Positions 9,025 to 17,956 of a DNA stretch of 64,000 nt are shown here, piece by piece. The notes under the pieces were generated by a model. The model did no database searches. It saw nothing but the letters and a program-made list of their open reading frames with translations, and was not told the origin of the DNA. The stretch comes from Corynebacterium sp. NML140438 (GTDB lineage Bacteria; Actinomycetota; Actinomycetes; Mycobacteriales; Mycobacteriaceae): the NCBI RefSeq assembly GCF_001875725.1, contig NZ_MLCQ01000017.1:310001-374000 (forward strand). Direction: 5' to 3'. Position numbers and translations under genes: made by a program. Each line of letters begins with the position of its first letter. The stretch's first letter is position 1.

Positions 9025-9810
9025 CTACGCCTTGTCGTGGTGCTGTTGTTCGAGGACGAGCGCCTCCGGGTGCTCCTGGAAGAACGCGACGGCTTCTCGC
9101 GCGGCTTCTTGCTCGGCGAGCTTCTTATTGCGTGCTACCCCTCGCCCACGGTTTTCTCCAAGGATCATGGCATAGGACGTGAATTCGAGATTGTGCTCGG
9201 GCCCTTCGGAGGTGGTGACATACTCGACCATCGGTATACCGCGTTCGGCAAGGCGTTCCTGGAGCACCGTCTTCCAGTCTTGCCTGTGACCGTGTGCCGT
9301 CGCGTTGTGGAGCTTTTCGTGGAAGAGCTTGAGGATGACGTCGCGGGCGGTTTCGAATCCGTACTGCCGGTAGATCGCCCCAAAAAGTGCCTCGGTTGTA
9401 TCGGCGAGGATGGACTCTTTTTCTCTACCACCAGTGTGCAGCTCTCCTTTGCCGAGCAGCACGTACTTCCCAAGGCCAATCCCTCGTGCGACATCGGCCA
9501 GGCCATAGCGCGACACGATTGACGCGCGCATCGGGGAAAGCACCGACTCGGAGCTGGAGGGGTAAATCTCGAAGAGTTTCGTCGCTACGGTCAGGCCGAG
9601 CACTGCGTCGCCGAGAAACTCGAGGCGCTCGTTGTTGGGAAGGTAGTCGTGCTCGTTTGCGAAGGAACGGTGCGTTAACGCTAAACGCAGTAGCTCTTCG
9701 TCAAGGTCGACACCCAGCCACTCAAGCAGCGGAGCGTGGTCAACCTCGTCAAACGCTTTCTTCCATGATTCTTCTCCGCTGACGCGGTGCTTCTTCGACC
9801 GCCGACTCAT
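9025..9810 (-). CDS. rnc: Ribonuclease III
   Basis: RNase III cleaves double-stranded RNA in rRNA processing and mRNA turnover. The 261-residue protein has the catalytic signature NERLEFLGDAVLGL at about residues 59-72 and the second metal-binding acidic region ADTTEALFGA near 136. A C-terminal double-stranded RNA-binding domain (DWKTVLQERLAERG through ARNKKLAEQEAAREAV) follows. Its ATG overlaps the stop of the upstream DUF177 gene by four bases (ATGA), which suggests translational coupling. Confidence 0.97.
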   Translation of the reverse strand: MSRRSKKHRVSGEESWKKAFDEVDHAPLLEWLGVDLDEELLRLALTHRSFANEHDYLPNNERLEFLGDAVLGLTVATKLFEIYPSSSESVLSPMRASIVSRYGLADVARGIGLGKYVLLGKGELHTGGREKESILADTTEALFGAIYRQYGFETARDVILKLFHEKLHNATAHGHRQDWKTVLQERLAERGIPMVEYVTTSEGPEHNLEFTSYAMILGENRGRGVARNKKLAEQEAAREAVAFFQEHPEALVLEQQHHDKA

Positions 9811-10343
9811 AGGAACTTCTCCAGACCTGCCCAGCGTGGATCGACCGCGTCAGTTGCTTCGCCGCTGATGCCGTCTGGTGCTGGGACATCGCTGTCCTCT
9901 GGGCACGCGGGCTGGCAAGTCGGGTTGAACGGTAGGGTCAGGCCCGCCTCATCGACGAATGCCTGCTCGAGGTCAACCGTTTCATCTTCAATGCGCATAA
10001 TTTCGTCGCCGGATCCTGCGTCTTCCTCGACTTCTTCATCCCCATCGATGAAGTCGTCGCCATTGGAAAACACCTGTGAAACTCGTAGCGTTTCGGTCGG
10101 CTGCAGTGTGCGAAGGCAGCGCACGCACTGCCCTTCCAGTACGGCGGTCGCGGTGGCGTCAACCATCACACCAGAGCCAAGTGGAGTCACCGTGGCGTCG
10201 ACTGCCACTTCTTGTCCTTCGGGGATTGCGATCATCTCCGGCCCGATGCGCGATGGAGCCGGACCCACATTATGGACGACCACCGGCATGCCGTCGCCAT
10301 GCAGGGCGTCAGCAACTTGAATAATGAAAGGATTTGTAGCCAT
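9807..10343 (-). CDS. YceD/DUF177 family protein
   Basis: This 178-residue soluble protein belongs to the YceD/DUF177 family, linked in bacteria and plants to 23S rRNA accumulation. Visible features are the QCVRCLRTL motif near residue 73, an acidic middle stretch, the LEQAFVDEAGLTLPFNPTC segment and a second Cys pair (C-x3-C), so metal binding is plausible. In many bacteria rpmF (ribosomal protein L32) follows this gene. Here, as in other Actinobacteria, rnc follows, overlapping by four bases. A TAGAGT hexamer lies 10 bases upstream of the ATG and could give a very short leader. Confidence 0.88.
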   Translation of the reverse strand: MATNPFIIQVADALHGDGMPVVVHNVGPAPSRIGPEMIAIPEGQEVAVDATVTPLGSGVMVDATATAVLEGQCVRCLRTLQPTETLRVSQVFSNGDDFIDGDEEVEEDAGSGDEIMRIEDETVDLEQAFVDEAGLTLPFNPTCQPACPEDSDVPAPDGISGEATDAVDPRWAGLEKFL

Positions 10344-10406
10344 AGCAACCCAAACTCTACATCGGTTTCATTCCGGAAGTGCTACCCGGTTTACTTGTGC
10401 GCGTTC

Positions 10407-11138
10407 CTAGTGCTCGCCGTAGTCATATCGCTCGGAGCGCTGGTGCGCACCTGATACGCCTGCGCCACGACGGAGCGCCGAACGGTCCTTGGAGACTGTT
10501 CGAAGCACCGAGGAAAGCGATTCCTCGAACTCGGCAAGCTTCGAATCCACGAACTCATCGCACTCCCCGCGCAGGCGCGAGGACTCGGCGTGCGCCTGCT
10601 CTACCAGGCGGTGCGCCTCTTCGTCTGCGCGACGCATGACCTCCGCCTCGGACACAAGGTGCTCCTGCTGCGCGAGGCCCTCGTCGATCGAACGCTGGTA
10701 TTCCTTCTGACCATTTTCAATCAGGCGCTGTGCCTCTTCCTGGGCCCGCGCGACGGTGGCTTCCGCGTCCTCCCTGGCACGGCTGACCATGTCACGGGAG
10801 TCCTCTTCGGCATTGGTGACCAGCATGGTGGCGTGGGATTGGGCGTCGTCAATCATTTCCTGTGACTGCGCGTTTGCCTCGTCCATGATGTGCTTCGCGT
10901 CCGCGTTCGCCTGGGCAACCAGATCGTCTGCACGCTCCTGCGCACCGTGCAAAATAGCGTCCTGCCGGTCAAGAACATCTTGCGCGTCATCCATCTCATT
11001 CGGGATCGCGTCACGAATATCGTCTAACAGTGCAAGTGCCTCGTTGCGTGGCACGAAGCATGTGCTTGACATCGGCATGCCGTAGGCCTGCTCAACGATC
11101 TGGACGAGTTCATCAAGAGCTTCAAAAACGCGATACAT
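10407..11138 (-). CDS. sepIVA: DivIVA-like septation/elongation protein SepIVA
   Basis: The start MYRVFEALDELVQIVEQAYG and the SSTCFVPRNEALALLDDIRDAIP segment match SepIVA (mycobacterial Rv2927c type) by recall. That protein is an essential cytoplasmic coiled-coil factor in septation and envelope growth. The 243-residue product is almost entirely coiled coil after residue 50 (heptads rich in Glu, Ala, Gln and Asp), with a short basic tail. Its place upstream of DUF177-rnc-mutM is the same as in mycobacteria, which supports orthology. I start at the ATG at 11136-11138. A longer reading frame runs into the promoter. A TACGAT hexamer 7 bases upstream predicts leaderless initiation. Confidence 0.88.
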   Translation of the reverse strand: MYRVFEALDELVQIVEQAYGMPMSSTCFVPRNEALALLDDIRDAIPNEMDDAQDVLDRQDAILHGAQERADDLVAQANADAKHIMDEANAQSQEMIDDAQSHATMLVTNAEEDSRDMVSRAREDAEATVARAQEEAQRLIENGQKEYQRSIDEGLAQQEHLVSEAEVMRRADEEAHRLVEQAHAESSRLRGECDEFVDSKLAEFEESLSSVLRTVSKDRSALRRGAGVSGAHQRSERYDYGEH

Positions 11139-11145
11139 GACGGTT

Positions 11146-11151
11146 ATCGTA
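11146..11151 (-). promoter_or_regulatory. Predicted -10 element of sepIVA
   Basis: TACGAT on the minus strand with 7 bases to the ATG and no Shine-Dalgarno sequence, so a leaderless mRNA is predicted. It is divergent from the promoter at 11199-11204. Confidence 0.55.
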
Positions 11152-11198
11152 CCCGAGAACCACAGCACTGAGTGCGCAACACAACGGAAGGGATGCAC

Positions 11199-11204
11199 TA
11201 CACT
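11199..11204 (+). promoter_or_regulatory. Predicted -10 element of the glycerate kinase gene
   Basis: TACACT with 8 bases to the ATG at 11213. The spacing predicts a leaderless mRNA. Confidence 0.5.
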
Positions 11205-11212
11205 TTGCGCTC

Positions 11213-12337
11213 ATGGATGAAGCATTGCGCACCCCGACAACTGTGACCATCGCACCCGATGCCTTCAAAGGCACGGCGTCTACTGAGCAGGCCGCAACCT
11301 GGATCGCCGAGGGCGTCCGCGAGATATTAAAGGACGCAACCATCAAACTCGCACCGATGGCCGACGGCGGCGAAGGAACCTCCGAACTGTTCAAAGGTGA
11401 GCGCATCACCCTGCCCACCACGGATGCCGCCGGACGCCTCACTGAAGCCAGCTACACCTACGATGCGGCCTCCACGACGGCGTTTATCGACGTCGCCGCC
11501 GCCTCTGGGCTGCCCGCGGTAGCCGATGCTCCCGTCCCGTTGACCGGCGACACCTACGGCACGGGCGTGCTCATCGCCGACGCGCAAACCCGAGGCGCAA
11601 CCCGCATCGTCCTCGGCCTGGGCGGCTCGGCAACCACTGATGGTGGCACCGGCATCCTCGTAGCCCTCGGCGCCAACCCCGTTGATGCACAGGGCTACCA
11701 GCTCAAACCCGGCGGAGGTGACCTCGAGCGCATCGCAGACCTCGACACTGCGAAGGCCAACATTCCCGCGGGCGCGCTCGACTGGGTGCTGCTCACCGAT
11801 GTCGACTCCCCCGCAACCGGCCCAGCGGGATCCGCCGCTGTGTTCGGTCCTCAAAAGGGCGCCACAGAAGAAGACGTTGCCAAGCTCGACCGCGGTCTTG
11901 CCAAGCTGTGCGAGGTAGCAGGCCTCGACCCCGCTACACCAGCATTCGGGGCAGCGGGAGGCACCGCTATCGGCATCACCTGGCTCTCCACACTCCTCCA
12001 CGGAGACGACAGCCACGTCACCATCACCCCTGGTGCGCCAGCCATCGCCAACGCCAGTGGACTCTCGGATCTCATCGCGCAGTCCAGCCTGGTCATCACC
12101 GGAGAAGGACGTTTCGACGCCCAGACCGCCACCGGCAAGGTTGCACACACTGTCAGCCAACTGGCCGCCGACGCAGGTGCCGTCTGCGCCATCGTCGCGG
12201 GCAGCTTCGACGCTGAGCCCGCGGGAGGAACCATCGCGGTGCCCCTAGAAAATATCGCGGACACCAGCGAACAGCTCCGCCGCGCGGGACGCGAAGCCGC
12301 GATTCGCTACTTGAACACCTCGACGGTCCAGGGGTAA
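11213..12337 (+). CDS. Glycerate kinase (GarK/GlxK family)
   Basis: It phosphorylates D-glycerate, feeding glyoxylate or serine breakdown products into glycolysis. The 374-residue product shows the family pattern: IAPDAFKGTAST at the N-terminus, ADGGEGTSE near residue 51, a Gly-rich GLGGSATTDGGTG loop near 136-148, and a late ITGEGRFDAQT motif. The conserved segment with AAVFGPQKGAT follows near residue 210. Whether the product is 2- or 3-phosphoglycerate cannot be decided here. It is divergent from sepIVA. Its last 31 bases overlap the 3' end of the convergent gene at 12307. Confidence 0.92.
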   Translation: MDEALRTPTTVTIAPDAFKGTASTEQAATWIAEGVREILKDATIKLAPMADGGEGTSELFKGERITLPTTDAAGRLTEASYTYDAASTTAFIDVAAASGLPAVADAPVPLTGDTYGTGVLIADAQTRGATRIVLGLGGSATTDGGTGILVALGANPVDAQGYQLKPGGGDLERIADLDTAKANIPAGALDWVLLTDVDSPATGPAGSAAVFGPQKGATEEDVAKLDRGLAKLCEVAGLDPATPAFGAAGGTAIGITWLSTLLHGDDSHVTITPGAPAIANASGLSDLIAQSSLVITGEGRFDAQTATGKVAHTVSQLAADAGAVCAIVAGSFDAEPAGGTIAVPLENIADTSEQLRRAGREAAIRYLNTSTVQG

Positions 12338-12705
12338 AGCGCGGGCGTCTCGAACTGGTCTTGCTGCTCGAGCGCCACAGGGTCTGCCGGAAGCTGCGCC
12401 CGGGGAGCTAGGATCCGCGACAGACCCATCGCCAGACTGTTGAGGCTCCTCGCGCCCTCAACTTCAATGTCGTAACGCTGGATCGCAGCACCGTCCTCCT
12501 CGGCGGACACCTGCCTATCCTGCAGGTAGGTTGACTCCAGTTCCGAAACGACGTCCCCTGGCAACGCCACGTGCGGGGTGTGCACGACGCTTCCCGTTGT
12601 GAGCTTTTCGCGCCGCACCAAAATATCAAGCGCGCGTTGGTATGCCTCCGCCAACTGCGTTGCCGACGTATCTGGAGCAAGCACGTGGAACTGAATGATC
12701 GCCAT
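12307..12705 (-). CDS. Conserved protein of unknown function (132 residues)
   Basis: I do not recognise this protein. It is soluble, mixed alpha/beta and 132 residues long, with no signal peptide, membrane segment or obvious catalytic motif. The N-terminus (MAIIQFHVLAPDTSATQLAEAYQRAL) could be a strand-helix unit. The reading frame is supported by GC-rich third positions, a plausible leaderless promoter (TAGCCT, 7 bases, ATG) and its close divergent arrangement with the DUF4921 gene. Its 3' end overlaps the glycerate kinase gene by 31 bases on the other strand. Confidence 0.65.
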   Translation of the reverse strand: MAIIQFHVLAPDTSATQLAEAYQRALDILVRREKLTTGSVVHTPHVALPGDVVSELESTYLQDRQVSAEEDGAAIQRYDIEVEGARSLNSLAMGLSRILAPRAQLPADPVALEQQDQFETPALYPWTVEVFK

Positions 12706-12712
12706 GACGAAC

Positions 12713-12718
12713 AGGCTA
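12713..12718 (-). promoter_or_regulatory. Predicted -10 element of the 12307-12705 gene
   Basis: TAGCCT on the minus strand with 7 bases to the ATG, predicting a leaderless mRNA. It lies only 13 bases from the opposing -10 element at 12732-12737. Confidence 0.5.
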
Positions 12719-12731
12719 ATACACCGGGGAG

Positions 12732-12737
12732 TACCCT
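12732..12737 (+). promoter_or_regulatory. Predicted -10 element of the DUF4921 gene
   Basis: TACCCT with 7 bases to the ATG at 12745, predicting a leaderless mRNA. Confidence 0.5.
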
Positions 12738-12744
12738 AGCAGGT

Positions 12745-14067
12745 ATGACTTTTCCAGTGCATTCGTATCGCGACGCCCTGACCACCATGGCCGACGGAAC
12801 GATCAAGCAGGTCAACCCGTTTTCTGGTACCGAAGTCTGGACAGTCCCAGGCCGCGGAAACCGGCCTCTTTCCCGCCCGACCGGCACCCCGCACCCACTG
12901 AGCGAGTCAGACTTCCACGAGCACTGCAACTTCTGCGATGCCCACCAGCTGCGCACCCCGCCCGAGAAATCGCGCATGGTGCGTACTCCTGACGGCTGGG
13001 AAATCCGGCGCAATTCCATGCCCGAAGAGCTCGACACCACCACTGCCGAGTTCCGGCGCGTCCCTAACCTCTTCGAAATCGTCTCCTACGACTACTGGGC
13101 AAAAAACTACGGCTACACCATGTCGAAGTCGCAGCAGGAACACATGGACCGCTACCTGGCAAACCCTGCTGGCAAAGCACACGTACTGGACATCGTGCGC
13201 ACCCGCCTCAAAGCCTCCGGGGAGAACCCCGACCGCGACGAAGCATCGCTTCTGGAGATCGCGCCCGCGTACTTCGGTGGCGGCCACGACGTCATTATTT
13301 CTCGACGCCACTTCGTCGACGGCGCCACTGACGATACCCAACTGGCAAGCTCAGGCACCCTGACCGAAGACGAACACGATGCCTTCTTCAGGTTCACCGT
13401 CGATTCCCTCCACGACCTCGTCGTCAAGAATCCTTACTCTCCGTATGTCGTGGTTTTTCAAAACTGGCTTGCACCGGCTGGTGCCTCCTTTGACCACCTG
13501 CACAAACAGCTCGTCACTGTCGACGCGCGTGGCGTGCAAGCAGAGATGGAAATCGCCAAGCTACGGCAGAACATCAACATGTACAACGAATGGGGCCTGA
13601 ATTACGCGTTCTATCACAACCTGGTCATCGCGGAGAACGATTACGCCATCGCTATTGCAGGCATTGGGCACCGCTACCCCACCGTGTCTATCTACTCGAA
13701 GTCCGCGACCTGTGCCCCCTGGGAACAGTCGGAGGCGGAGGTACGCGGAATGTCCGACCTCGTGCACGCCATCCATGCAGCGATGGGACCTGACGTTGCG
13801 TGCAACGAGGAGTGGCACTACCGACCGGTGGACTTGGACTTTCCCATGCCATGGAGAGTGAACATTAAGTGGCGTATTTCGACGCTCGCCGGCTTCGAGG
13901 GCGGCACCAAAATCTACGTCAATACGCTTTCCCCGTTTGATATTCGCGACAAAATGGTAAATAAACTCTACCGGCTGCGCGACACGGGAACTGTGACAAA
14001 GTCACTGCGTATCGCCACTGAATGCGCTCCGTCACGCAACTCGTTACTCTATAACCCAGTCCTTTAA
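12745..14067 (+). CDS. GalT/HIT-like protein of the DUF4921 family
   Basis: This 440-residue cytoplasmic protein resembles galactose-1-phosphate uridylyltransferase and HIT-type nucleotidyl transferases. A C-x2-C pair (Cys61, Cys64 in HCNFCDAHQ) corresponds to the GalT zinc site. NLFEIVSYDYW (about residues 108-118) resembles the GalT segment before its second zinc ligand. An FDHLHKQ motif (His251, His253) resembles the nucleotidyl-accepting histidine site, although GalT itself has HPH. The substrate is unknown. The start at 12745 is chosen because TACCCT lies 7 bases upstream, and longer in-frame versions run through the promoter of the divergent gene. I recall this as DUF4921, common in Corynebacterium. 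Confidence 0.75.
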   Translation: MTFPVHSYRDALTTMADGTIKQVNPFSGTEVWTVPGRGNRPLSRPTGTPHPLSESDFHEHCNFCDAHQLRTPPEKSRMVRTPDGWEIRRNSMPEELDTTTAEFRRVPNLFEIVSYDYWAKNYGYTMSKSQQEHMDRYLANPAGKAHVLDIVRTRLKASGENPDRDEASLLEIAPAYFGGGHDVIISRRHFVDGATDDTQLASSGTLTEDEHDAFFRFTVDSLHDLVVKNPYSPYVVVFQNWLAPAGASFDHLHKQLVTVDARGVQAEMEIAKLRQNINMYNEWGLNYAFYHNLVIAENDYAIAIAGIGHRYPTVSIYSKSATCAPWEQSEAEVRGMSDLVHAIHAAMGPDVACNEEWHYRPVDLDFPMPWRVNIKWRISTLAGFEGGTKIYVNTLSPFDIRDKMVNKLYRLRDTGTVTKSLRIATECAPSRNSLLYNPVL

Positions 14068-14165
14068 TCAAAAGTTGTTTATACCTTCCTCACAAAAGAC
14101 TGGTATTACTTAATGGTGATGGTAGTTACGCAAGCACGTGCGCAGTGACGCACAGAGGGACGCAC

Positions 14166-15422
14166 ATGAGCAACATCAACGATATTCTCAACAGTTACGT
14201 CGTTGACGAATCGTGGCAGCGTGCATTCTACGAATTCATGCACACCACGCCCGAGCTGTCGATGCAAGAAGAGGAAACGCACGAGCGACTCCTCGCCGAG
14301 CTCGCACAGTTCGACTGCGAGGTCGTTGCACCCCTCGGAGGCTACGGAATCTGCGCGATCTTTCGCAACGGTGACGGGCCTTCCGTACTGTTCCGTGCCG
14401 ACTTCGATGGACTCCCAGTTACGGAAGCCACCGAAGTTCCATACGCTTCAAAAAAGAAAGTGCGTCTTAAAGACGGCACTAGCGTCGGCACCATGCATGC
14501 TTGCGGCCACGACATGCACACCACCGCACTTCTCAGCATGTGCAGCTTTATGGACAACACCCGCCGTACATGGCGCGGAACGTTCATCGCGCTGTTCCAG
14601 CCAGGAGAAGAGCTGGGGGTAGGGGCAGAAGCGATGGTCAACGACGGACTTCTTGAGCGCATTCCGCGCCCGGATGTCTGCTTTGGCCAACATGTAATGC
14701 CCGGACCTGCGGGAACCGTGATGTCAAAGGCGGGTCCCCAGTTCGCGGCATGTGACTCCATCAGGATTACAATTCCGGGGCGCAGTGCGCACGGCTCGAT
14801 GCCGCACAACGCCATCGACCCAACGTTTACGGCCGCGATGATCATCGCCCGTTTGCAAGGGCTCGTTGGCCGGGAAGTTGATCCTTCTGACTTTGCAGTT
14901 GTCACCGTTGCTAGCCTGCACGCTGGAACAACGAACAACATTATTCCGGACTCTGCGGAGCTCGTACTCAACTGCCGCTTTTATCAAAATAAGACGAAAG
15001 CGCAGATGTATGCCTCCATCGAGCGGGTAGTTCGCGCAGAGGTGCAAGCATCGGGAGCCACTGAGGCGCCAACGTTCGAGTATTTCGCTCACGGCGAGCT
15101 CATGAGCAACGACGCCGAGGTGTACGCCAAGGTCCGCCAGTCTTTCGACGCCGTCTTCAAGGATTCATCTGCTGACGCCGCTCGGAAAACAGTTTCGGAG
15201 GACTTTCCAGTTATTCCTTTAGCGTTCGGCGTGCCGTACTTCTACTGGCTTATCGGATGTACTCCGAAAGCGCAGTGGGAGAAGGCCGTCGCGGCAAACA
15301 GGGTTGCGGAAGATATCCCCGTCAACCACATGCCGACCTTCTTGCCGGACTACGCCCCAACGGTGAAGGCAGCTACCAACGCCGGACTCACGGCGGTTTT
15401 GACGTATCTTGCTCAGCCGTAA
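14166..15422 (+). CDS. M20 family amidohydrolase/peptidase
   Basis: This 418-residue protein is a di-metal hydrolase of the aminoacylase/hippurate hydrolase type, removing acyl groups from amino acids or splitting small peptides. Motifs in order are: FRADFDGLPVTE (about residue 77), MHACGHDMHTTALL (near 110-124, metal ligands C/H/D/H), the acidic FQPGEELGVGAEAM with the catalytic Glu near 150, and the dimerisation domain with GRSAHGSMPHNAIDP near 200. A late EDFPV motif is also present. The ATG at 14166 has AGAGGGA upstream; a GTG at 14145 is less likely. It has no signal peptide. The 98 bases before it probably hold its promoter, but I could not assign boxes. Confidence 0.9.
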   Translation: MSNINDILNSYVVDESWQRAFYEFMHTTPELSMQEEETHERLLAELAQFDCEVVAPLGGYGICAIFRNGDGPSVLFRADFDGLPVTEATEVPYASKKKVRLKDGTSVGTMHACGHDMHTTALLSMCSFMDNTRRTWRGTFIALFQPGEELGVGAEAMVNDGLLERIPRPDVCFGQHVMPGPAGTVMSKAGPQFAACDSIRITIPGRSAHGSMPHNAIDPTFTAAMIIARLQGLVGREVDPSDFAVVTVASLHAGTTNNIIPDSAELVLNCRFYQNKTKAQMYASIERVVRAEVQASGATEAPTFEYFAHGELMSNDAEVYAKVRQSFDAVFKDSSADAARKTVSEDFPVIPLAFGVPYFYWLIGCTPKAQWEKAVAANRVAEDIPVNHMPTFLPDYAPTVKAATNAGLTAVLTYLAQP

Positions 15423-15482
15423 CGCCGTTACGATTGAGCTTGACGCATTCCAATTCGATACATCAAGAGATCTGAGGTTTTT

Positions 15483-17879
15483 ATGAAGAACACTGTAGGA
15501 ACATCGGTACCGGCACTGCAGGACACTGTCGCCGGCCATGTTCGTGGTTTCTCTGGACGCAACCCGCAGGCATCCACCAACAACAAGTTCTGGACCGGGC
15601 TCTCGGCCGCTGTTGTTGAGCAAATTGCTGACAAGTGGGATGCAACCCAAAAGGCATACTCGGCAACACGCCAGCAGGCGTACTTCTCCGCTGAGTTCCT
15701 TCAGGGCCGCGCACTGCTGAACAACCTTACGAACCTGGGCATGGTGAAAGAGGCTGAGGCAGCTGCTGCTGAACTCGGCCATAACCTGACCGATGTTCTT
15801 GAGGCAGAGCACGACGCCGCGCTGGGCAACGGTGGCCTTGGCCGTCTGGCTGCATGCTTCCTTGACTCCGCAGTGACGCAGGACTACCCGGTCACCGGCT
15901 ACGGTCTGCTCTACCGCTACGGCCTGTTCCGTCAGGAGTTCGTCGATGGCTTCCAGAAGGAGCACCCGGATTCCTGGAAGGAGTCGTTCTACCCATTCGT
16001 TGTTGAGCGCACCTCCCAGGAGCGCATCGTGAAGTTCGACGACATGACGGTTCGCGCTGTGCCGTTCGATATGCCGATCACCGGCTACGGCACCGATAAC
16101 GTCGGCACGCTTCGCCTGTGGGACGCATCCCCGATGCACGAATTCGACTACGACGCCTTTAACTCTCAGCGCTTCTCCGACGCCATCCTGGAGCGCGAGG
16201 CTGTCCACGACATCACTCGCGTGCTCTACCCGAACGACACCACGTACGCAGGCAAGGTGCTTCGCGTACGCCAGCAGTACTTCTTCGTCTCTGCTTCGCT
16301 GCAGGAGATGATCGACAACTACATCGAGCACCACGGTGAGGACCTGAGTAAGTTCCACGAGTACAACTCGGTACAGCTCAACGACACCCACCCGGTACTC
16401 GCTGTCCCAGAGCTCATGCGCCTGCTCATGGACGAGCACGGCCTGGGCTGGGATGAGGCATGGAACGTCACCACCCAGACGTTCGCTTACACGAACCACA
16501 CGGTTCTCCAGGAGGCTCTGGAGACCTGGGATGAGTCCATCTTCAAGCAGCTGTTCTGGCGTATCTGGGAGATCGTCCTGGAGATCGACCGCCGCTACCG
16601 CCTCGACATGGAGTCGCGTGGCATCGGCCCTGAGGATGCTCACCACTACTCCCCTGTCCACGACGGTAAGGTCCACATGGCGTGGATCGCTTGCTACGCC
16701 TCCTACTCCGTCAACGGTGTTGCTGCGCTGCACACCGAGATCCTGAAGCGTGACACGCTCAACTACTGGTACTCCATGTACCCAGAGCGCTTCAACAACA
16801 AGACGAACGGTGTGACGCCACGCCGCTGGCTGCGTATGTGCAACCCGCGTCTTGCTTCCCTGCTGGACCGTCTCTCTGGCTCCGACGAGTGGACCACGGA
16901 CCTGTCCAAACTCAAGGAGCTGCGCAAGTACGCTGACGATCCTGCAGTGCTCAAGGAACTGCGCGAAATCAAGACTGCCAACAAGCAGGACTTCGCCAAG
17001 TGGATCGAGCAGCGCCAGGGCGATGTCATTGACCCGGATTCGGTGTACGACACCCAGATCAAGCGCCTGCACGAGTACAAGCGCCAGCTGATGAACGCGC
17101 TGTACATCATCGACCTGTACTTCCGCATCAAGGAAGACGGCGAGACCGACGTTCCGAAGCGCACCTTCATCTTCGGCGCGAAGGCTGCCCCTGGCTACAC
17201 GATGGCGAAGGGCATCATCAAGCTCATCAACGCCATCGGCGACCTGGTCAACAGCGATCCGGTTGTTTCGAAGTACCTGCACGTGGTCTTTGTGGAGAAC
17301 TACAACGTCTCCCCTGCTGAGCACATCATCCCAGCAACGGATGTTTCCGAGCAGATCTCCACTGCGGGTAAGGAGGCGTCGGGCACCTCGAACATGAAGT
17401 TCATGATGAACGGTGCGCTGACCCTGGGCACGATGGACGGCGCTAACGTGGAAATCGTTGACGCTGTTGGCGAAGAGAATGCTTACATCTTCGGCGCCCT
17501 CGAAGAGGATCTGCCTGAGCTGCAGCGCTCCTACGACCCGAAGGCAACTGCCGAGCAGACCGCAGGCCTGCACCGCGTGCTCAACGCACTGGTCGACGGC
17601 ACCCTGGATGACTGTGGCACCGGCGCGTTCCATAACATCCGCGCTTCCCTGCTCGAGGGCTTCGGCTTCGACGAGGCTGATGTCTACTACGTGCTGGGCG
17701 ACTTCGCGGACTACCGCGAAACCCGCGACCGCATGGCGAAGGAGTACTACGAGGACCCAGATGCATGGGCACGCAAGTGCTGGATCAACATCTGCGAATC
17801 CGGCCGTTTCTCCTCTGACCGTACGATCCGCGACTACGCGAATGAGGTCTGGAAGATCGAGCCGACGCCGATCAACTAG
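15483..17879 (+). CDS. glgP: Glycogen/maltodextrin phosphorylase
   Basis: It removes glucose from alpha-1,4-glucan ends with phosphate, giving glucose-1-phosphate. The product has 798 residues, normal for the family. Motifs include ALGNGGLGRLAACFLDS near residue 115, the QLNDTHP active-site segment near 300, TNHTVLQEALETW near 337, and the PLP site EASGTSNMKFMMNGALTLG with Lys639 as the Schiff-base lysine. A GAGG ribosome site lies 5 bases before the ATG. Codon use is strongly biased, suggesting high expression. In C. glutamicum one of two glycogen phosphorylase genes also sits near pyk (recalled). A strong terminator follows. Confidence 0.96.
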   Translation: MKNTVGTSVPALQDTVAGHVRGFSGRNPQASTNNKFWTGLSAAVVEQIADKWDATQKAYSATRQQAYFSAEFLQGRALLNNLTNLGMVKEAEAAAAELGHNLTDVLEAEHDAALGNGGLGRLAACFLDSAVTQDYPVTGYGLLYRYGLFRQEFVDGFQKEHPDSWKESFYPFVVERTSQERIVKFDDMTVRAVPFDMPITGYGTDNVGTLRLWDASPMHEFDYDAFNSQRFSDAILEREAVHDITRVLYPNDTTYAGKVLRVRQQYFFVSASLQEMIDNYIEHHGEDLSKFHEYNSVQLNDTHPVLAVPELMRLLMDEHGLGWDEAWNVTTQTFAYTNHTVLQEALETWDESIFKQLFWRIWEIVLEIDRRYRLDMESRGIGPEDAHHYSPVHDGKVHMAWIACYASYSVNGVAALHTEILKRDTLNYWYSMYPERFNNKTNGVTPRRWLRMCNPRLASLLDRLSGSDEWTTDLSKLKELRKYADDPAVLKELREIKTANKQDFAKWIEQRQGDVIDPDSVYDTQIKRLHEYKRQLMNALYIIDLYFRIKEDGETDVPKRTFIFGAKAAPGYTMAKGIIKLINAIGDLVNSDPVVSKYLHVVFVENYNVSPAEHIIPATDVSEQISTAGKEASGTSNMKFMMNGALTLGTMDGANVEIVDAVGEENAYIFGALEEDLPELQRSYDPKATAEQTAGLHRVLNALVDGTLDDCGTGAFHNIRASLLEGFGFDEADVYYVLGDFADYRETRDRMAKEYYEDPDAWARKCWINICESGRFSSDRTIRDYANEVWKIEPTPIN

Positions 17880-17890
17880 TCCATTGTTGT

Positions 17891-17924
17891 AAGGCCTGCC
17901 GCTGTCTCGGCACGGCAGGCCTTT
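17891..17924 (+). terminator. Terminator after glgP
   Basis: A perfect 11-base-pair inverted repeat (17891-17901 with 17913-17923) around an 11-base loop, with a short T run at its end. It lies 11 bases after the glgP stop and upstream of the pabAB promoter. Confidence 0.8.
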
Positions 17925-17944
17925 GGCCTGCTTACAGCACTTGT

Positions 17945-17950
17945 TAGACT
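17945..17950 (+). promoter_or_regulatory. Predicted -10 element of pabAB
   Basis: TAGACT with 6 bases to the GTG start and no Shine-Dalgarno sequence. A leaderless GTG-initiated mRNA is predicted. Confidence 0.5.
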
Positions 17951-17956
17951 CTTCGC

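Noticed and set aside
15219..17633. 804-codon open frame on the minus strand antisense to glgP
   Set aside because: It mirrors the strong codon bias of glgP, has no recognisable protein features and no ribosome site. glgP on the other strand is certain.
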